From assembly GCA_031772625.1 (NCBI GenBank), contig CM062813.1, forward strand, positions 696,642,420-696,706,419: a stretch of 64,000 nucleotides of DNA, given 5' to 3'. A program made the translations under genes and the position numbers. Shown piece after piece: positions 11,391 to 22,402 of the stretch. Within the stretch, counting starts at the first letter, position 1. Each line of letters starts with the position of its first letter. The notes beneath the pieces are model-generated. The model was not told where the DNA came from. It was given only the letters and a program-made list of their open reading frames with translations, and searched no databases. Source of the DNA: Pinus tabuliformis (taxonomy: Eukaryota; Streptophyta; Pinopsida; Pinales; Pinaceae).

Positions 11391-12600
11391 AATACTTAAG
11401 GTCTAGTTCTAGGGTTTTGTACAAACCCTAGAGCCTTCTTAATCATATTCTTCAAGACTTACCTAGGCTTTACAAACCCTAGGGCAAATAACATCATTAG
11501 ACTTTGATATGTGCACATACTCCTTTTTCATCTTTCTCAATAGCTCTTCATTAATGTTGTAATACTTTTTCTTTCACAAAAACTTTATCACAATCAACAT
11601 TAGTCTCTTATATAATTCGATCATTAGGAATGAAGTTTCATCACATTCATCTTCAGACATTAACATCACCATGTAATCAAAATGTCCTAGAAGAGACTAC
11701 TAGTATGACTCAAAAGTTACACACACTCTTTAGCAGCCCTTGTAACATCGAGAATTTATTCTAGATTTCTAGTAACAGTAACAACAAGTGTAGATTTTAA
11801 CACCTAGTTGCAAATTATCTTTCCAAGATGTCCAATAACCATAGAATCTTCATGTCTCCTTGATTCTTCCAGAGTAACTCAGCCTCTTCAAAACCATCAG
11901 CCCTTGAGCATAATTTAAATTCAAATCATCAAAACGTTTTAATGACACTTGAAGCAAATGTATTTAAGATGCATTCTACCTTAATAAGAGACGTCAAGTG
12001 ATTTGCTTTAGATTTGATAACCAAGCTTCTCAAAGGTTGAACAATATTTCTTGTAGATGACCTACTTAACTTCCTTTGTTTCAGAGGTGTGACCTTTGAT
12101 TAAATAACCATACTTCTCAATAATTTTTTTCGTATAGGTAATGCAAGAAATCTTTTGCATACTTGACACGATATTTCCACGAAGGTGACATTCTTAAATT
12201 CTTGTATATCAAGGAAATATCTCTTACAAAGGTCTATACAAATTTAATCCAACTTGTCTTCAGGATGCCAAATGTTCTTGGCACAAGTGCATTTGGTTCA
12301 TCCTTCTTATTATACCTTGTAGGCTTAATGATTTTGAACCATATTTAGAACTGAGAAGAAGTCATTACATCTCAAGACGACTTATATCTTTATTGTTTAG
12401 GTCTTCTAGGGTTTGCCAAATTGTAGTCATACAGATCAATGAATGTTTCCCTTTTTGCTGACAAGTATCATGTTAGTAGAATATGATGTTTCAACATCTT
12501 CCACAGAGATCTACATGCTATTAATTGAGGCAAGAAAACACAATCCTTTATTGGGAATATTCTAAACTTGTCTCTATTTATCCGTGTGAACGCAATTTTA
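11391..12600. other. Interior of old copia E2, no recognisable gene
   Basis: Continuation of E2 beyond the insertion of B. It is AT-rich with short broken frames. Position and orientation suggest integrase/protease coding DNA, but I cannot name a domain. Confidence 0.3.
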
Positions 12601-12960
12601 GTATAGGGTCAAACAAATTTAGCTATACGACCTTTGATTTTCAAGTAGAGGGACAACACCTTTGAATTTGTCTTATGACACAGTCTTATCTTGCTTATAC
12701 TTGAGATTGAGGAAGATTCACTTTGTAATCTCAACCTTGTAATGGTTGCCCAAAAGAATTTTGATTTTGACCAAAAATCACTGAGAGCAATAATATGTAC
12801 CTTGCAATGCAAGCAGAGTCTAGTAGATTTCTTGAAAGATACCTTCGTTGGCTTTGACATTGACGAAGGCATTTTTAGATCGCTCTGAATCACCTTTTGA
12901 GATTCTTTGACCTTTATATCTGAGGTTTTTCCATTGATCGCTCCATAAAATAATTCACAA
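12601..12960 (-). pseudogene. Possible gag C-terminus of E2 with decayed zinc knuckle
   Basis: A 94-residue minus-strand frame (12609-12893) contains RLCLHCKVHIIALSDFWSKS, which resembles a copia knuckle with its first two cysteines and the histidine but no last cysteine. The preceding Ser/Lys-rich stretch is typical of the sequence before a knuckle. Location near the 5' side of E2 fits gag. This is weak evidence and the frame could be chance. Confidence 0.35.
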
Positions 12961-13676
12961 TTGATGCCAAATTGAAAGGTCCATGGTCATACTATAGAAC
13001 ACTACAAGTTTAAAAACAATGTTGCCTCCTCTATCATTGCAATAGTTGCTCCATAGGTCACATATTCAGGTTCGTTTATATTCATCAGATTTGAGACAAA
13101 GTGACTTGTTGGAGTGACTTCTATCATTCCTTGTCCATAACACGTTTTTCAGAGACAACTAAGCATGTGATACTTGAAACACTTCATCCATACAATCCTA
13201 CAAAAGAAAAATCGGGTCAGATCTTTTGAAGCCATGTCTGAGGGTTCTCAGCCTACTATGACAGATTTTGAGGTCTTCACGGCCTATTACAATAGCCTTG
13301 AGATTTTCGACCTCTGAATCTTTTATTTGAGGCCTTTTGGCACTATAACAGGCCTCCTGTGACCTGCAAATTTCAGATACGGCCCTCTTATCTCAGCTTG
13401 TGGCCCTCAAACCATTTTGTGTCTGACCTGAGGGAGCTTAGCCCTCCTTCCAACAACCTTACTGGCCTTTCAGCCCTCCTACCACAGAGAATTAGGGCTT
13501 CGACCCTCTCACACAACTCAGCAAGAAACACAACCTAGACAAATATATATTTTGTACCCTTCTTCTCACACTCCAACAAACCAGACATAGAAGGAGAAAC
13601 TCGACCTCCTTCTCTTGATAGACTTGATACTAGCTTTCTTGGCATCATTGAATTCCTTTAGCTTCTCCTTTTACAA
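12961..13676. other. 5' part of E2 or flanking DNA, unidentified
   Basis: It has repeats of GGCCTTTTGGC- and GCCCTC-like phrases between 13250 and 13520, reminiscent of the R/U5-type arrays of other LTRs here. No primer binding site is visible left of 13677, so it is uncertain whether the LTR at 13677 is the 5' LTR of E2 or a solo LTR. Confidence 0.3.
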
Positions 13677-14141
13677 TGTTGATTTTTCATAGAATCTTCG
13701 AACTGATAATTAGAACTTATGATTTCTTACGTTAATCTTTACATGCATTCAAATTTATCATAAAATAATTACACAGAAGATCTTCAACAAGAGAACAAAA
13801 TTGACAGTAGGATCATAAAGAGACAATCAAACAAGCAACACAAGTATTTACCCTGGGAAAACCCAACAACCTTTTCAATCTAGAAATTATTCAAGTCAAT
13901 AGAGATACATCTAAGTCAAACATAAAGTCAAACTGACAACCTTTGTCACACCTCGTCAAACTACCCACTAGACAAATCACTTTATTGCCCAACAAATTCG
14001 GCCTAGTCTGCTCTGGTAGGGCCGAATCTTGGCCTTCTTCTTCACCCAGGAAAACTCGATTTTGCCGCCGAAATAAGCCAAAAAACTCTGCCACATATTC
14101 GTTCACTCTCCCTCAGATTCATCCTTTCTCTCTGCCTGAAA
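13677..14141 (-). repeat. LTR of E2 family, left part (split by C4)
   Basis: It matches 4103-4600 from TGTTGATTTTTCATAG onward, then stops at the insertion of C4. The other part is at 19938-20268. Flanking hexamers TTACAA (13671-13676) and TTACGA (20269-20274) differ at one position and may be an aged target duplication. Confidence 0.75.
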
Positions 14142-15113
14142 TGTGAAAATTTCTAAATAGATATACAACTGCAGTGATTAATATTATTTCTTCTACTTAT
14201 TAACTCAGAAATAAGTTATTCACAATGTTTCTACAGCAAATATCAAAATAAATTCTATTGCAGCCTTCACAATTAAAATACTGCGGAAAGTGAATGCAAA
14301 GAAAAATACTAGCACAAGTATAACCACGATGACACAGTTATTTTTGGACAATTGTCCCTAGAAAAACCCAATGTGGGAAAATCGGTGCAGCAGATGAGGG
14401 TTTCTTTATTATTCTTCAACAAAAATCTCATGTACAAGATACAGCCAGCAGAAGAGGAGGATTCTTTGTGAGAAATTTAATAGACACTTCTCGACGAGTT
14501 TCTGATCCAAGAGAGGACCTGTTGCCCCCTCTACGTCTCACTAAGTCAGCCCCTGCGTGAGAACTATGCAGTCCTAGTGTCACACTATCTCTGCGTTGTC
14601 CCTCCTCTGCGTCACAAACTCTGCATTGTCCTCCCTTTGCTCTGCGTCTTCTACTCCTTACCTTCAGAGTGATGTTGATACCCTCTCTCTCCCCTTCTCA
14701 CCTACAACTCTCCCTCTGATTTGATTTTCTCTTTCCAAACTTCGACCAGTGAGAAAATCAATCTTACTCAGGTAGCTGAGTATCTGCCTCTGGCGTGTTT
14801 TCCAAATGCCATTCGATGTCTTTATAATCTTCCAGTTGAGAACCAACGTCCCAGATTAGATTCTAATCAATGGCTCAAATCATTCGGACTAGATATTCAT
14901 CTTCTTCTAGAAGTTACACCCACAGTTTAGATTAATACCCATTAATTATTTTAATTTCTTAAGTTTAGACTTAAAAATAATTAATTATTTTAATAAAACT
15001 ATCTCCAAGTGGAATTTCCCAAAACAATTTCTAGGTATTGTGGAATACATATATCTAAGCCTCCTTGTAAAATTTGAAACTTAGAGCACATCCGATGCTA
15101 CCAAAAATCAACA
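14142..15113 (-). repeat. 3' LTR of C4
   Basis: Ends TGTGAAAATTTC and AAATCAACA. It holds repeated CTCTGCGTCA-type units (14550-14650), a perfect 12-base palindrome GGACAATTGTCC in the U5 block (14337-14390) and a minus-strand TATA-like TTATAAAG near 14823. Confidence 0.9.
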
Positions 15114-15380
15114 CTCCCTCTTAGCAAGGAATGTGCTCTAGCAATTCAACCTGTCGAAGCATCACCCTGTTTTGTAGCATCTCCCTCTACACTGCTGATG
15201 TCTAACATCACTGCCCACCAAACTACTACGCAAATGTTGCATTTGTATTGCTACTAACCCTACCACTGCCAATACTGCATCTGTATTGCAACTCTATCTC
15301 ATTCCCTACCACTGTAACTGAGAAATTACTTGTTTCTGCTACTGAAATAGATTCTCTACCATACCCATCTGCTCTCTGAA
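15114..15380 (-). other. PPT and 3' untranslated region of C4
   Basis: CTCCCTCTTAGCAAGG is the polypurine tract on the minus strand. The following sequence (CACTGCTGATGTCTAACATC and on) is homologous to the post-gag regions of B, C5 and C9, although here it follows RNase H. Confidence 0.75.
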
Positions 15381-15674
15381 CTGAATGAACTTAGCTCTTC
15401 CTAGAGCCTTTGTGAGTACGTCTGCTACCTGATCTCCTGTGCAAACATACTGCAGTGGTATTGCCCCACGCTAAACACAGCCTCTGATAAAGTGACATCT
15501 GATATCAATGTGTTTCGATAGATCATGAAATACTAGATTCTCATAGAGTTTGATACAACTATGATTATCACAGTAAAGCCTGGTCACTTCCATCCTTTTT
15601 CTGAACAAACTCACAAGCAGTTTTCTATGCCATATATCTTCGCACGTAGTTGTGCTAGCTGCGATATATTCGGT
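15381..15674 (-). pseudogene. RNase H C-terminal part of C4
   Basis: The minus strand reads TEYIAASTTTCEDIWHRKLL, then RLYCDNHSCIKLYENLVFHD, SKHIDIRCHFIRGCV-stop-RGAIPLQY, and VADVLTKALGRAKF near the end. These are the last 95 or so residues of copia RNase H, including the family's HIDIR-HFIR and TKALGR signatures. One TAG replaces an expected Gln (VQRGA). Everything upstream (RT and the first RNase H half) is replaced by an LTR fragment. Confidence 0.85.
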
Positions 15675-16006
15675 GAGATTTTCAAATGACCCTCAAGCCT
15701 TTTCTTATATCTTTATGTTGGACAACCAACGGCCTATATTAACTCCTAATCAAAGGCTCAGAGCGTTTTGGCTTGATCTTCCTCTTCTTCTAGAAGTTAC
15801 ACCCACAATTAGATTAATACCCATTAATATTTTAATTTTCCTAAGTTTAGACTTAGGAACTCCGTTAAAAATATGAATTATTTTAATAAAATCGTTTCTG
15901 GGTGGAATTTCCCAAAATGCTTTTTGGGTTTTTTGGAATATATGTGTCCAAGCCTCCCTGCAAATTTTGAGGCCTAGAGCACATCTGATGCTACCCTAAA
16001 TCAACA
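15675..16006 (-). repeat. U3-only LTR fragment inside C4
   Basis: It ends at right in AAATCAACA before a PPT and corresponds to the U3 part of a copia LTR of a subfamily distinct from C4's own LTRs. Its left edge lies about 25-30 bases beyond a minus-strand TATA-like GATATAAG (15699-15706), close to the expected transcription start, after which RNase H sequence begins abruptly. R and U5 are absent. Confidence 0.8.
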
Positions 16007-16562
16007 CTCCCTCTTAGCGAGGAATGTGCTCTAGCAATATACTACTGTTGCATACTGCTCTTGACTCTGAAGCATCGTCCTCTGCGTCGCTGATGTTTGA
16101 CATATTGTCCACCAACTACTCCGTTGTTGCTACAACTGTACTGTTGCCTTTGACACTGCCACTGCGAATGCTACATTTGTACTACAGCTCCCTCTCAAAT
16201 CTTGCATCTGCTATGCTGCTAGCACTGCCATTGCATACATACTGCAACTCAGTTGATGAGAGAAGCAACTAAAAAACATCCAAATTGTTGAACTAACTGT
16301 GTTTAGTATGATACCACGTGAATGTTGAAGCTTGACTGTTGCTAGTCTTTGCACTGACCCTCAGAATATATTGGGTTGTTGTTGACCTCTGCTCTGTGCC
16401 ATCTGCACTGCCGCCAACTCTGCTCTGCTCTACTCAATCTCTAGCGCTCATGGCCACTGCAACTGTCTCCCTGACACTGCTTGCCATCATCTGACAATAG
16501 TCCATCCTGCTACTCCTGATTTGTGCTCCCGTAGCAAGGTATTGATCCGAGAGGTGGACTCC
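16007..16562 (-). other. Internal PPT and 3' untranslated region of the gag-type insert
   Basis: CTCCCTCTTAGCGAGG (16007-16022) is a second polypurine tract in C4. It is followed by the CTG/CACTGC-rich region typical of post-gag sequence in the gag-only elements. Confidence 0.7.
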
Positions 16563-17145
16563 TCAAGGATCCTGCCCATCTGTAGCTCTTTCGAACCACA
16601 ACTCCAAATCAGCCCACCTCCCTCCTAGAGGTATCTCGGCTCTCATGACGAACTCCTCCTCTTCGATCTTCACGGGCGCTTCCTTCGGATCGTGTTTCTC
16701 ATCCTTGTTCTTCTTCTTGAGAGGACACTGAGTAGCGTAGTGACCCATCTCTCCACATCTGAAACACTTGATCTTCGAGACGCCCTTCTTACATCTTCGT
16801 TGCTCCTATTGTCCCTTCAATGCAAGGGTTGCATTATCCTCCTCCTCCTTGGCCTTCAACCCACTGTTGTTGCTGCTTCTGTCAAGTTTGACCTTGACTA
16901 AGTCTCTCCTCAACTCCTCTTGTTTTACAGCTGCTCACATCTCATCCCAATTCGATAATGCTGCTCTGCCCAGGATACTCTGGACAAAGACCTGCCACTC
17001 ATCTGAGAGAGAATTGAGGGCTAGTCTAACCAACTCTGAATCCTAAGGTGTATGCCCCGCAGCAGACAACTCATCATGGGTTTTCTTCAGCTTCGTGAGC
17101 AATGGATCCACACACTCTCCCTTCTACATCTGAGCAGATCTTGTT
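16563..17145 (-). pseudogene. gag 3' half embedded in C4
   Basis: On the minus strand: RSAQM-stop-KGE, DELSAAGHTP, an EWQVFVQSILGRAALSNWDEM-like segment split by frame changes, a lysine-rich stretch, and a zinc knuckle ending RCGEMGHYATQC (complete cysteines), then RWADLEL. The capsid N-terminal half is missing. The upstream join near 17140 is with integrase C-terminal/linker sequence (PPITSGR). Frame stops and an extended C-terminus (16563) show it is not expressed as a normal gag. In a normal copia, gag precedes protease; here it follows integrase. Confidence 0.8.
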
Positions 17146-17750
17146 CTACCACTGGTGATGGGAGGCTCAATCAAATCCTCCTCGCGGTCTTGTCGTTTCA
17201 TCTGCTAAGAACTATCTAGATTTCCTTCTTCTAAGAAAATGCTGGTACTAGTCATTGTACTTGATCCAGGTGTTTGTCCTCCTGCCTGTCCTCCTTTCTA
17301 CTGGACTAATGGAACATCTACTGACTGACCTACTAGCATCTCTCGGCGTTTCCTGAAAGCTCTATCCTCCATGAACTTCACATCCTGTCTCGCTACAATC
17401 TTCTTGCTGCTAGGAATGTAGATTCTATATGCCTTTGAGGTCTCGTTATATCCTATGAGGTACCCCTTTTCTGCAGTCTGATCCAGTTTACTGCGATTTC
17501 ATCTGGAATGTGACATTATCCCACGCTTCCAAATATCTTGAGATGACTTACCTTCGGCTTCTTCCCTGTGAAGACACCTTCGAGCGTTCTCTTCCCCAAT
17601 GCTCTATGAAGAGTTCTGTTCTGGATATATACTGCTATGTTGCAAGCCTCTGCCCATAAGAATATAGGCAAGTCCTGATCATACAACATAGTTTTTGTTG
17701 CCCCAACAATAGTTATATTTTTCCACTCTGCTACTCCATTCTACTCCGGA
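17146..17750 (-). pseudogene. Integrase C-terminal part and pol linker of C4
   Basis: Frames broken by indels continue the integrase: GVAEWKN with the third catalytic Glu, TMLYDQDLPIFLWAEACNIA, YIQNRTLHRALGKRTLEGVF, HLKIFGSVG, and then a Ser/Pro/Gln-rich linker. These are the usual copia integrase C-terminal landmarks (GVAER-NRT, E-W-EA-TA-Y--NR). Stops at several positions, mostly TAG. Confidence 0.8.
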
Positions 17751-18708
17751 TTATATGTAGTTGTCCATTCTCTTTTGATGCCCTCCTTTGCGCACAAAAT
17801 CTATGAAGTCTTTGTCAGTATATTCTCCACCATTATCGGAATGCAATACCTTTACCTTTTTCCCTATCATGTTTTCAACGAGTGCCTTAAACTCTCTAAA
17901 TCGATCAAAGACCTCATCCTTGGTCTTTAAGAAATAGATCCAAGTTTTTCTAGAGTGATCATCAATAAAGGTGACGAAGTATTCGCCACCACTAAGAGCT
18001 CTTATGGACATTGGAGCACATATATCTAAGTGTATCAATCCCAATACACATTCTGCTCTATTGTTGCTTCTGGAAAAAGTTGTTTTATCGTACTTCCCTA
18101 GTACGCATCCTCTGCATAAATCATCGTACTCAGTACTAAAGATTGAAACTCTTGTAATAGTCTCTCTGAGCATCCTCAGTGCTCCATGGTGTAAGTGTCC
18201 CATTCGTCTGTGCCATAATTCATTCAGTTCCTTTTCACCATTATGATTGTTGCCTATCAATACCATTGGAGACTCGAGTTGCAACCTGTAGAGTTTGTTG
18301 CTTCGAGCTCCAATTTGTCTCTTCTTCTTCCAACTTGGATGTTTGTCGTATACTTTCTTTCCAATGAAGTATACATCGTATCCCTTGTCTTGTAACTGGG
18401 ACACTGAAATCATATTCATTCCTAACCTGGGCACATGCAGAACATTGGTGGCTCGGATGTCGGTTCCTGTTTCCGTCTGAAATGCTATGGTGCCTCTCCT
18501 TACTGGAGTACACTTCGTTCTGTTTCCCATAGTAATCTGGAAGTCCATTTGTTCATCTTAATAGCTCGAGAAATATTCTCGTACTTGTGTCATATGGGTT
18601 GAAGCCCCGCTACCAATGTACCAAACATCTACTGACGCTGAACTTGCTAAGCATATGAATTCTTCTTCTAATCTGGAAGATAATTCGGAGACATCTTGAG
18701 TTTCCATC
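17751..18708 (-). pseudogene. Protease and integrase of C4, preceded by a short leader peptide
   Basis: Start chosen at the ATG at 18708, the first in frame after the leader. About 33 residues (METQDVSELSSRLEEEF and on) lead into the protease motif WYIGSGASTHMT, where the catalytic Asp of DSGA is Gly. A TAA at 18558-18560 follows (Gln in C8). From 18548 a frame of 265 codons is open: QITMGNRTKC, VLHVPRLGMNMISVSQLQ, the GAG-pre-integrase HHCC zinc region (ELWHRRMGHLHHGAL, CRGCVLGKYDK), then integrase with the first Asp in LIHLDICAPM and the second in LHSDNGGEY. No gag lies between the primer site and this frame. The leader peptide is homologous to that of C8. Confidence 0.88.
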
Positions 18709-19003
18709 TTTGCGTTATTTTTCTAACTATCTCTGACGCTATCCTGCCTCAGCAACTCCTACAGAAAAAAACTGTGTCTTCTCCTGAACACTGCTCTAGA
18801 ATTTGCAGGTTCTGCCTCTAGAATTTTTCAAACTGGAAATCGAATTTCTCAGTCGACTCTCTCAGAGAAATGGATTTCTCCTCAGACTTCGCCCTTTAGG
18901 CCTTCAAACTGCGCTGCCTCCTAGGGTTTCGAATTGTTGCCTCTGCATGAATTTCGAACTCCCTCTTCCTTTATGCTTCTGAGCTCTTTTGCTCACGATC
19001 TGT
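18709..19003 (-). other. Leader of C4
   Basis: About 295 bases between primer site and first ATG. On the minus strand it carries CAATTCGAAACCCTAG, CTGAGAGAG and TCTAGAGGCAGA, which recur in the same order in the leader of C8 (55149-55457). No gag remnant can be found in it. Confidence 0.75.
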
Positions 19004-19015
19004 GCTCTGATACCA
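19004..19015 (-). other. Primer binding site of C4 (tRNA-iMet)
   Basis: The minus strand reads TGGTATCAGAGC, a perfect complement of the tRNA-iMet 3' end, touching the 5' LTR. Confidence 0.92.
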
Positions 19016-19937
19016 TGTGAAAATTTCTAAATAGAAATCCAACTGCAGTGATTAATATTATTTCTTCTACTTATTAACTCAGAAATAAGTTATTCATAGT
19101 GTTTCCACAGCAAATATTGAAATATATTCTACTGCAGCCTTCACAAATAAAATAATGTGGAAAGTGAATGCAAAGAAAAATACTAGCACAAGTATAACCA
19201 CAATGACAGTTATTTTTGGACAATTGTCCCCGGAAAAACCCAATGTGGGAAAACCAGTGAATGATATGAAGCTTTCTTCATTATTCTTCAGCAAAAATCT
19301 CGTGTACAAGATATAGCCAGCAGAATAGAAGAGGATTCTCTATGAGAAATTTACAAACACTTCTCGACGAGTTTCTGATCCAGGAGAGGACCTGTTGCCC
19401 CCTCTGCGTCTCACTGTGTCAGCCCCTAAGTGAGAACTGTGCAATCCCAGCGTCACACTGTCTCTGCGCTGTCCCTCCTCTGCGTCACAGCCTCTGCGTT
19501 GTCCTCCCTCTGCTCTGCATCTTCTGCTCCTGACCTTCAAACTAGTGTTGATACCCACTCTCTCTCCTCACCTACAACTCTCCCTCTGATTCGATTTTCT
19601 TTTGTCGAACTTCAACTAGTGAGAAAATCGATGTCATTATAATCTTCCAGTTGAGAACGAACGACCCAAATTAGATTCTAATCAATGGCTCAGATCATTT
19701 AGACTCGATCTTCGTCTTCTTCTAGAAGTTACACCCACAGTTTAGATTAATACCCATTAATTATTTTAATTTCCTAAGTTTAGACTTAGGGTCCCATTAA
19801 AACAATTAATTATTTTAATAAAACAGTCTCCGGGTGGAATTTCCCAAAACGATTTCTGGGTACTGTGAAATACATATGTCTAAGCCTCCCTACAAAATTT
19901 GAGACTTAAAGTACATTGATGCTACCAAAAATCAACA
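19016..19937 (-). repeat. 5' LTR of C4
   Basis: A 922-base twin of 14142-15113, starting TGTGAAAATTTC and ending AAATCAACA. The U5 palindrome block is at 19208-19260 and a CTCTGCGTCA-type array at 19400-19520. Confidence 0.9.
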
Positions 19938-20268
19938 TCAAATGGTTTGAATTCTGCCTCAGAGTTGATCTGAATTCTTGTCTTGTGGAGGAGGACAAAT
20001 TGCCTATATATAGGCGTTTCAAGAGCTTGAATAGGCATGTCTCTCCACTGGGACCAACTTCATCTATTGGAGGGTTGACTCGTCATTTGAAGCCAAAAAT
20101 TCAACCTTTTAGAAATTCAAATTTCTTTCTTTTGCAACCACATGAGAACATGTCATATATTTTTCTTTTGACAATGACATGAAAAACATGTCTTACATTT
20201 TTCATTATGTACATTTCAAGGGCTAAAATGTTAATTATGAAGACCGACCATAGCTACAAAATTCAACA
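19938..20268 (-). repeat. LTR of E2 family, right part
   Basis: It continues the LTR interrupted by C4 and matches 4650-4969 up to AATTCAACA. It holds a TATATATA promoter box at about 20003-20011 (minus strand) equivalent to the one at 4717. Confidence 0.75.
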
Positions 20269-20518
20269 TTACGAAGATGAATTTTTGGTGAAATATTGTA
20301 TGCTTTAATTGGAGAATCTTGAACATCCTCTTAGTAGAGAGCTTTTCTCTTGATTTTATCCCTATACGTTAGGGTTTTAAAAGTGAAAAACTAGGGTTTT
20401 TCCTCCCTTGCTCACTTATAGGGCTTGATATCTCCATAGTAGTTTTTCCCTTAGACTCTATCACGCATAAGTAGGGACAGACTTCAACATAGATGATCAA
20501 TCTATACTACAACTTTGT

Positions 20519-20553
<35 letters not shown>

Positions 20554-21213
20554 TTTTGACCCTTCAAGGCAAGCCACTAGGGCTAGGGCATAGGGTCGAA
20601 TTCAACTAGGATCAAGTCGTTGGCTGGTTTTAAGGCTCTTCTTACTGATTGGACATTGCAACATCTAAATTTTCTCTTTTGCATGGTTGGAATAGCCTCC
20701 CTAGTGTTGATATCACTAACCCTAGGCAATCTTGCTTTAAGAAAACCCTAGTCCAACATTAAAGCTTCCACTTAGGGCTTATTAAAGGCTCATGGCCCCT
20801 AATTATTGATCATACCTATCTAGAAATCCTTTTCTTGGACTTATATTCCTATGTGTGTCTCCCTTGTAGCATAGTACTCAAACCCTAAGTTATTAGTACC
20901 CTTGATAAGTTTCTTGGAGAGCATATTGTCCTTGTTTCATTAGATTGAGCCTTGTTCTTAGTTTAAGTGCACTGCCTAAACCTATTCAAGTTGTCACCTT
21001 TGAGCTATTACCTTAGAATACTTATTAGGTGCCCGATACCAAGAAGCCTACCTTGTGGTGCAAATCCACTAAAGAGCAGGAGGTGGAGTGTGGTGGTGAC
21101 AATGGGTCGCCATCCCATTGTTGTCCCTTGGTTTGGTTCTCGTCTTGTGAGGCCTCTCACAAGACCTTCTAGATCTTCATGTAACATTTTCTAGCGTTGT
21201 TGTTGGGGAGGAT
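20269..21213. repeat. Dispersed repeat H, copy 1
   Basis: From about 20285 to 21165 this matches 47833-48713 in order and orientation with scattered differences. Shared landmarks are TATGCTTTAATTGG, a (CT)n tract, GGCAAGCCACTAGGGCTAGG, and GGTTCTCGTCTTGTGAGGCC. No coding frame is conserved between copies. It may be an LTR or untranslated part of a retroelement not otherwise represented here. Confidence 0.6.
20523..20550. repeat. (CT)14 microsatellite
   Basis: An uninterrupted CT dinucleotide tract inside repeat H. The other copy of H (48097-48112) has a shorter one. Confidence 0.95.
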
Positions 21214-22278
21214 TGTGAAAATCCCTTCAAATGCAACAACTGGAAATATTTCTTCTAACTGATAAATTAATTATGCAGTTTATTTTGTTTATAGCAAAAT
21301 AATGAAATATTCACACTACAATTTCTTCACCATAAAAATTAACTACGGAAGCAAAAATAGGAACTGAGAAATGCTAGCACACACACAAAAATATTGACAC
21401 CATTATTTTTTGGACAAATGTCCTCGAAAAAACCCAATGTGGGAAAACTAGTGCAGTAACTGAGGGTCTATTTTTATGTAGCAGTGAATTTTGAGTACAA
21501 TATTGGGAAGCCCAGTTGGTTATCCAATCAACAAGAATCTGACAAAAATATTTGGAGAGAAAATTCTCTCCCTTCACAAACAAACCTCGGCCTCTGTCTC
21601 CCTTTGAAAACTAGTCATCCAACCCATACACAGGTCGTTTCTGCTGCGAGCGATTTGCGCAATTGTTCTAGGAAAACCTAAGAGATCCTCGTTATTGTAC
21701 TGGGAAAACCCGCACAACCCTAACTGCAACCCATCAGAAAAACCCGCACGACCTTTCGGTTGTTCTAGCTAGCTTCACCATGGAATATTTCTGTCACTTG
21801 TTGTTGCCTCTCCAGAACTAGAAATCTTCCTCCAGATCACTGTCTTTGCCCCTCTTAACACTTGCTACTCGATCTCTGACTTGATCTCTCCTGCTGATCA
21901 CCTGCACTAGAGTATCGAACTGTCTAGATCACTGAGTATCTGCAATGTGTGTTCTCCATCTACCCATCGACCTCTTCTTATAATCTCCAGTTGGGACTCC
22001 AACGGCCAAGATTAAATCTTAATCAATGGTTGAGATTATCTCTAAGTCGATCTGTGTGAGTTTCTAGATAATTCACACATTTCTCAATTAATTCCTATTA
22101 ATTAACCACTTTTCCTAAGTTAGACTTATGAAATTTTTAATTATGGTCAATTAATTTAATTGAGCCATCTCTAGGTGGAATTCCATAAACGATTTATGGG
22201 CTTTGGAGAACTCCTGTGTTCTAGCCTCTCCACAAACTTTCAAGACTAGAACACCATTCAATGCTACAAAAACTAACA
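21214..22278 (-). repeat. 3' LTR of copia C5
   Basis: A 1065-base LTR starting TGTGAAAATCCC and ending AACTAACA, followed by the PPT CTCCCTCTTAGC at 22279. It is a diverged member of the same group, with the conserved U5 block at 21405-21455 but without the long TGCGTCA array. The matching 5' LTR is not in the window because C5 is cut at 37934. Confidence 0.82.
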
Positions 22279-22402
22279 CTCCCTCTTAGCAAGAAAGGTG
22301 TTCTAAAGCTAAATTGCTCCAACGCCATGTCTTTGCATTGCACTCTATACACGTTGTTGATGTCTGGCCACTGTGACTGCCTACCACAACCCACCAACCA
22401 CT
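22279..22402 (-). other. PPT and start of C5 3' untranslated region
   Basis: Polypurine tract and 110 bases of the CTG/CACTGC-type region. It resumes at 37323 (ACTACGCAACTCTGATG), as shown by comparison with the uninterrupted copy at 15215-15250. Confidence 0.75.

Larger units (their letters stand above)
14142..19937 (-). mobile_element. Element C4: mosaic pol-bearing copia without 5' gag
   Basis: A 5796-base insertion with LTRs of 972 and 922 bases and flanks TGAAA (14137-14141) and TCAAA (19938-19942), a five-base duplication with one substitution. It interrupts the LTR 13677-20268. In element orientation it reads: LTR, perfect tRNA-iMet primer site, about 307-base leader, protease and integrase, then the 3' half of a gag, a 3' untranslated region, a PPT and a U3 fragment, then the end of RNase H, a second PPT and the LTR. 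RT is missing. The gag-to-U3 block has the order of a gag-only element and appears to be a recombinant insert. Confidence 0.9.

Noticed and set aside
17971-18480. Plus-strand and alternative-frame readings across 17971-18513
   Set aside because: They are shadows of the integrase frame on the minus strand, which has the HHCC and catalytic motifs.
4103-20268. One complete old copia spanning both E2-type LTRs
   Set aside because: Order of RNase H, RT and possible gag fits, but no primer site is seen at 13676 and the outermost flanks (TATGG, TTACG) do not match, so I list the parts separately.
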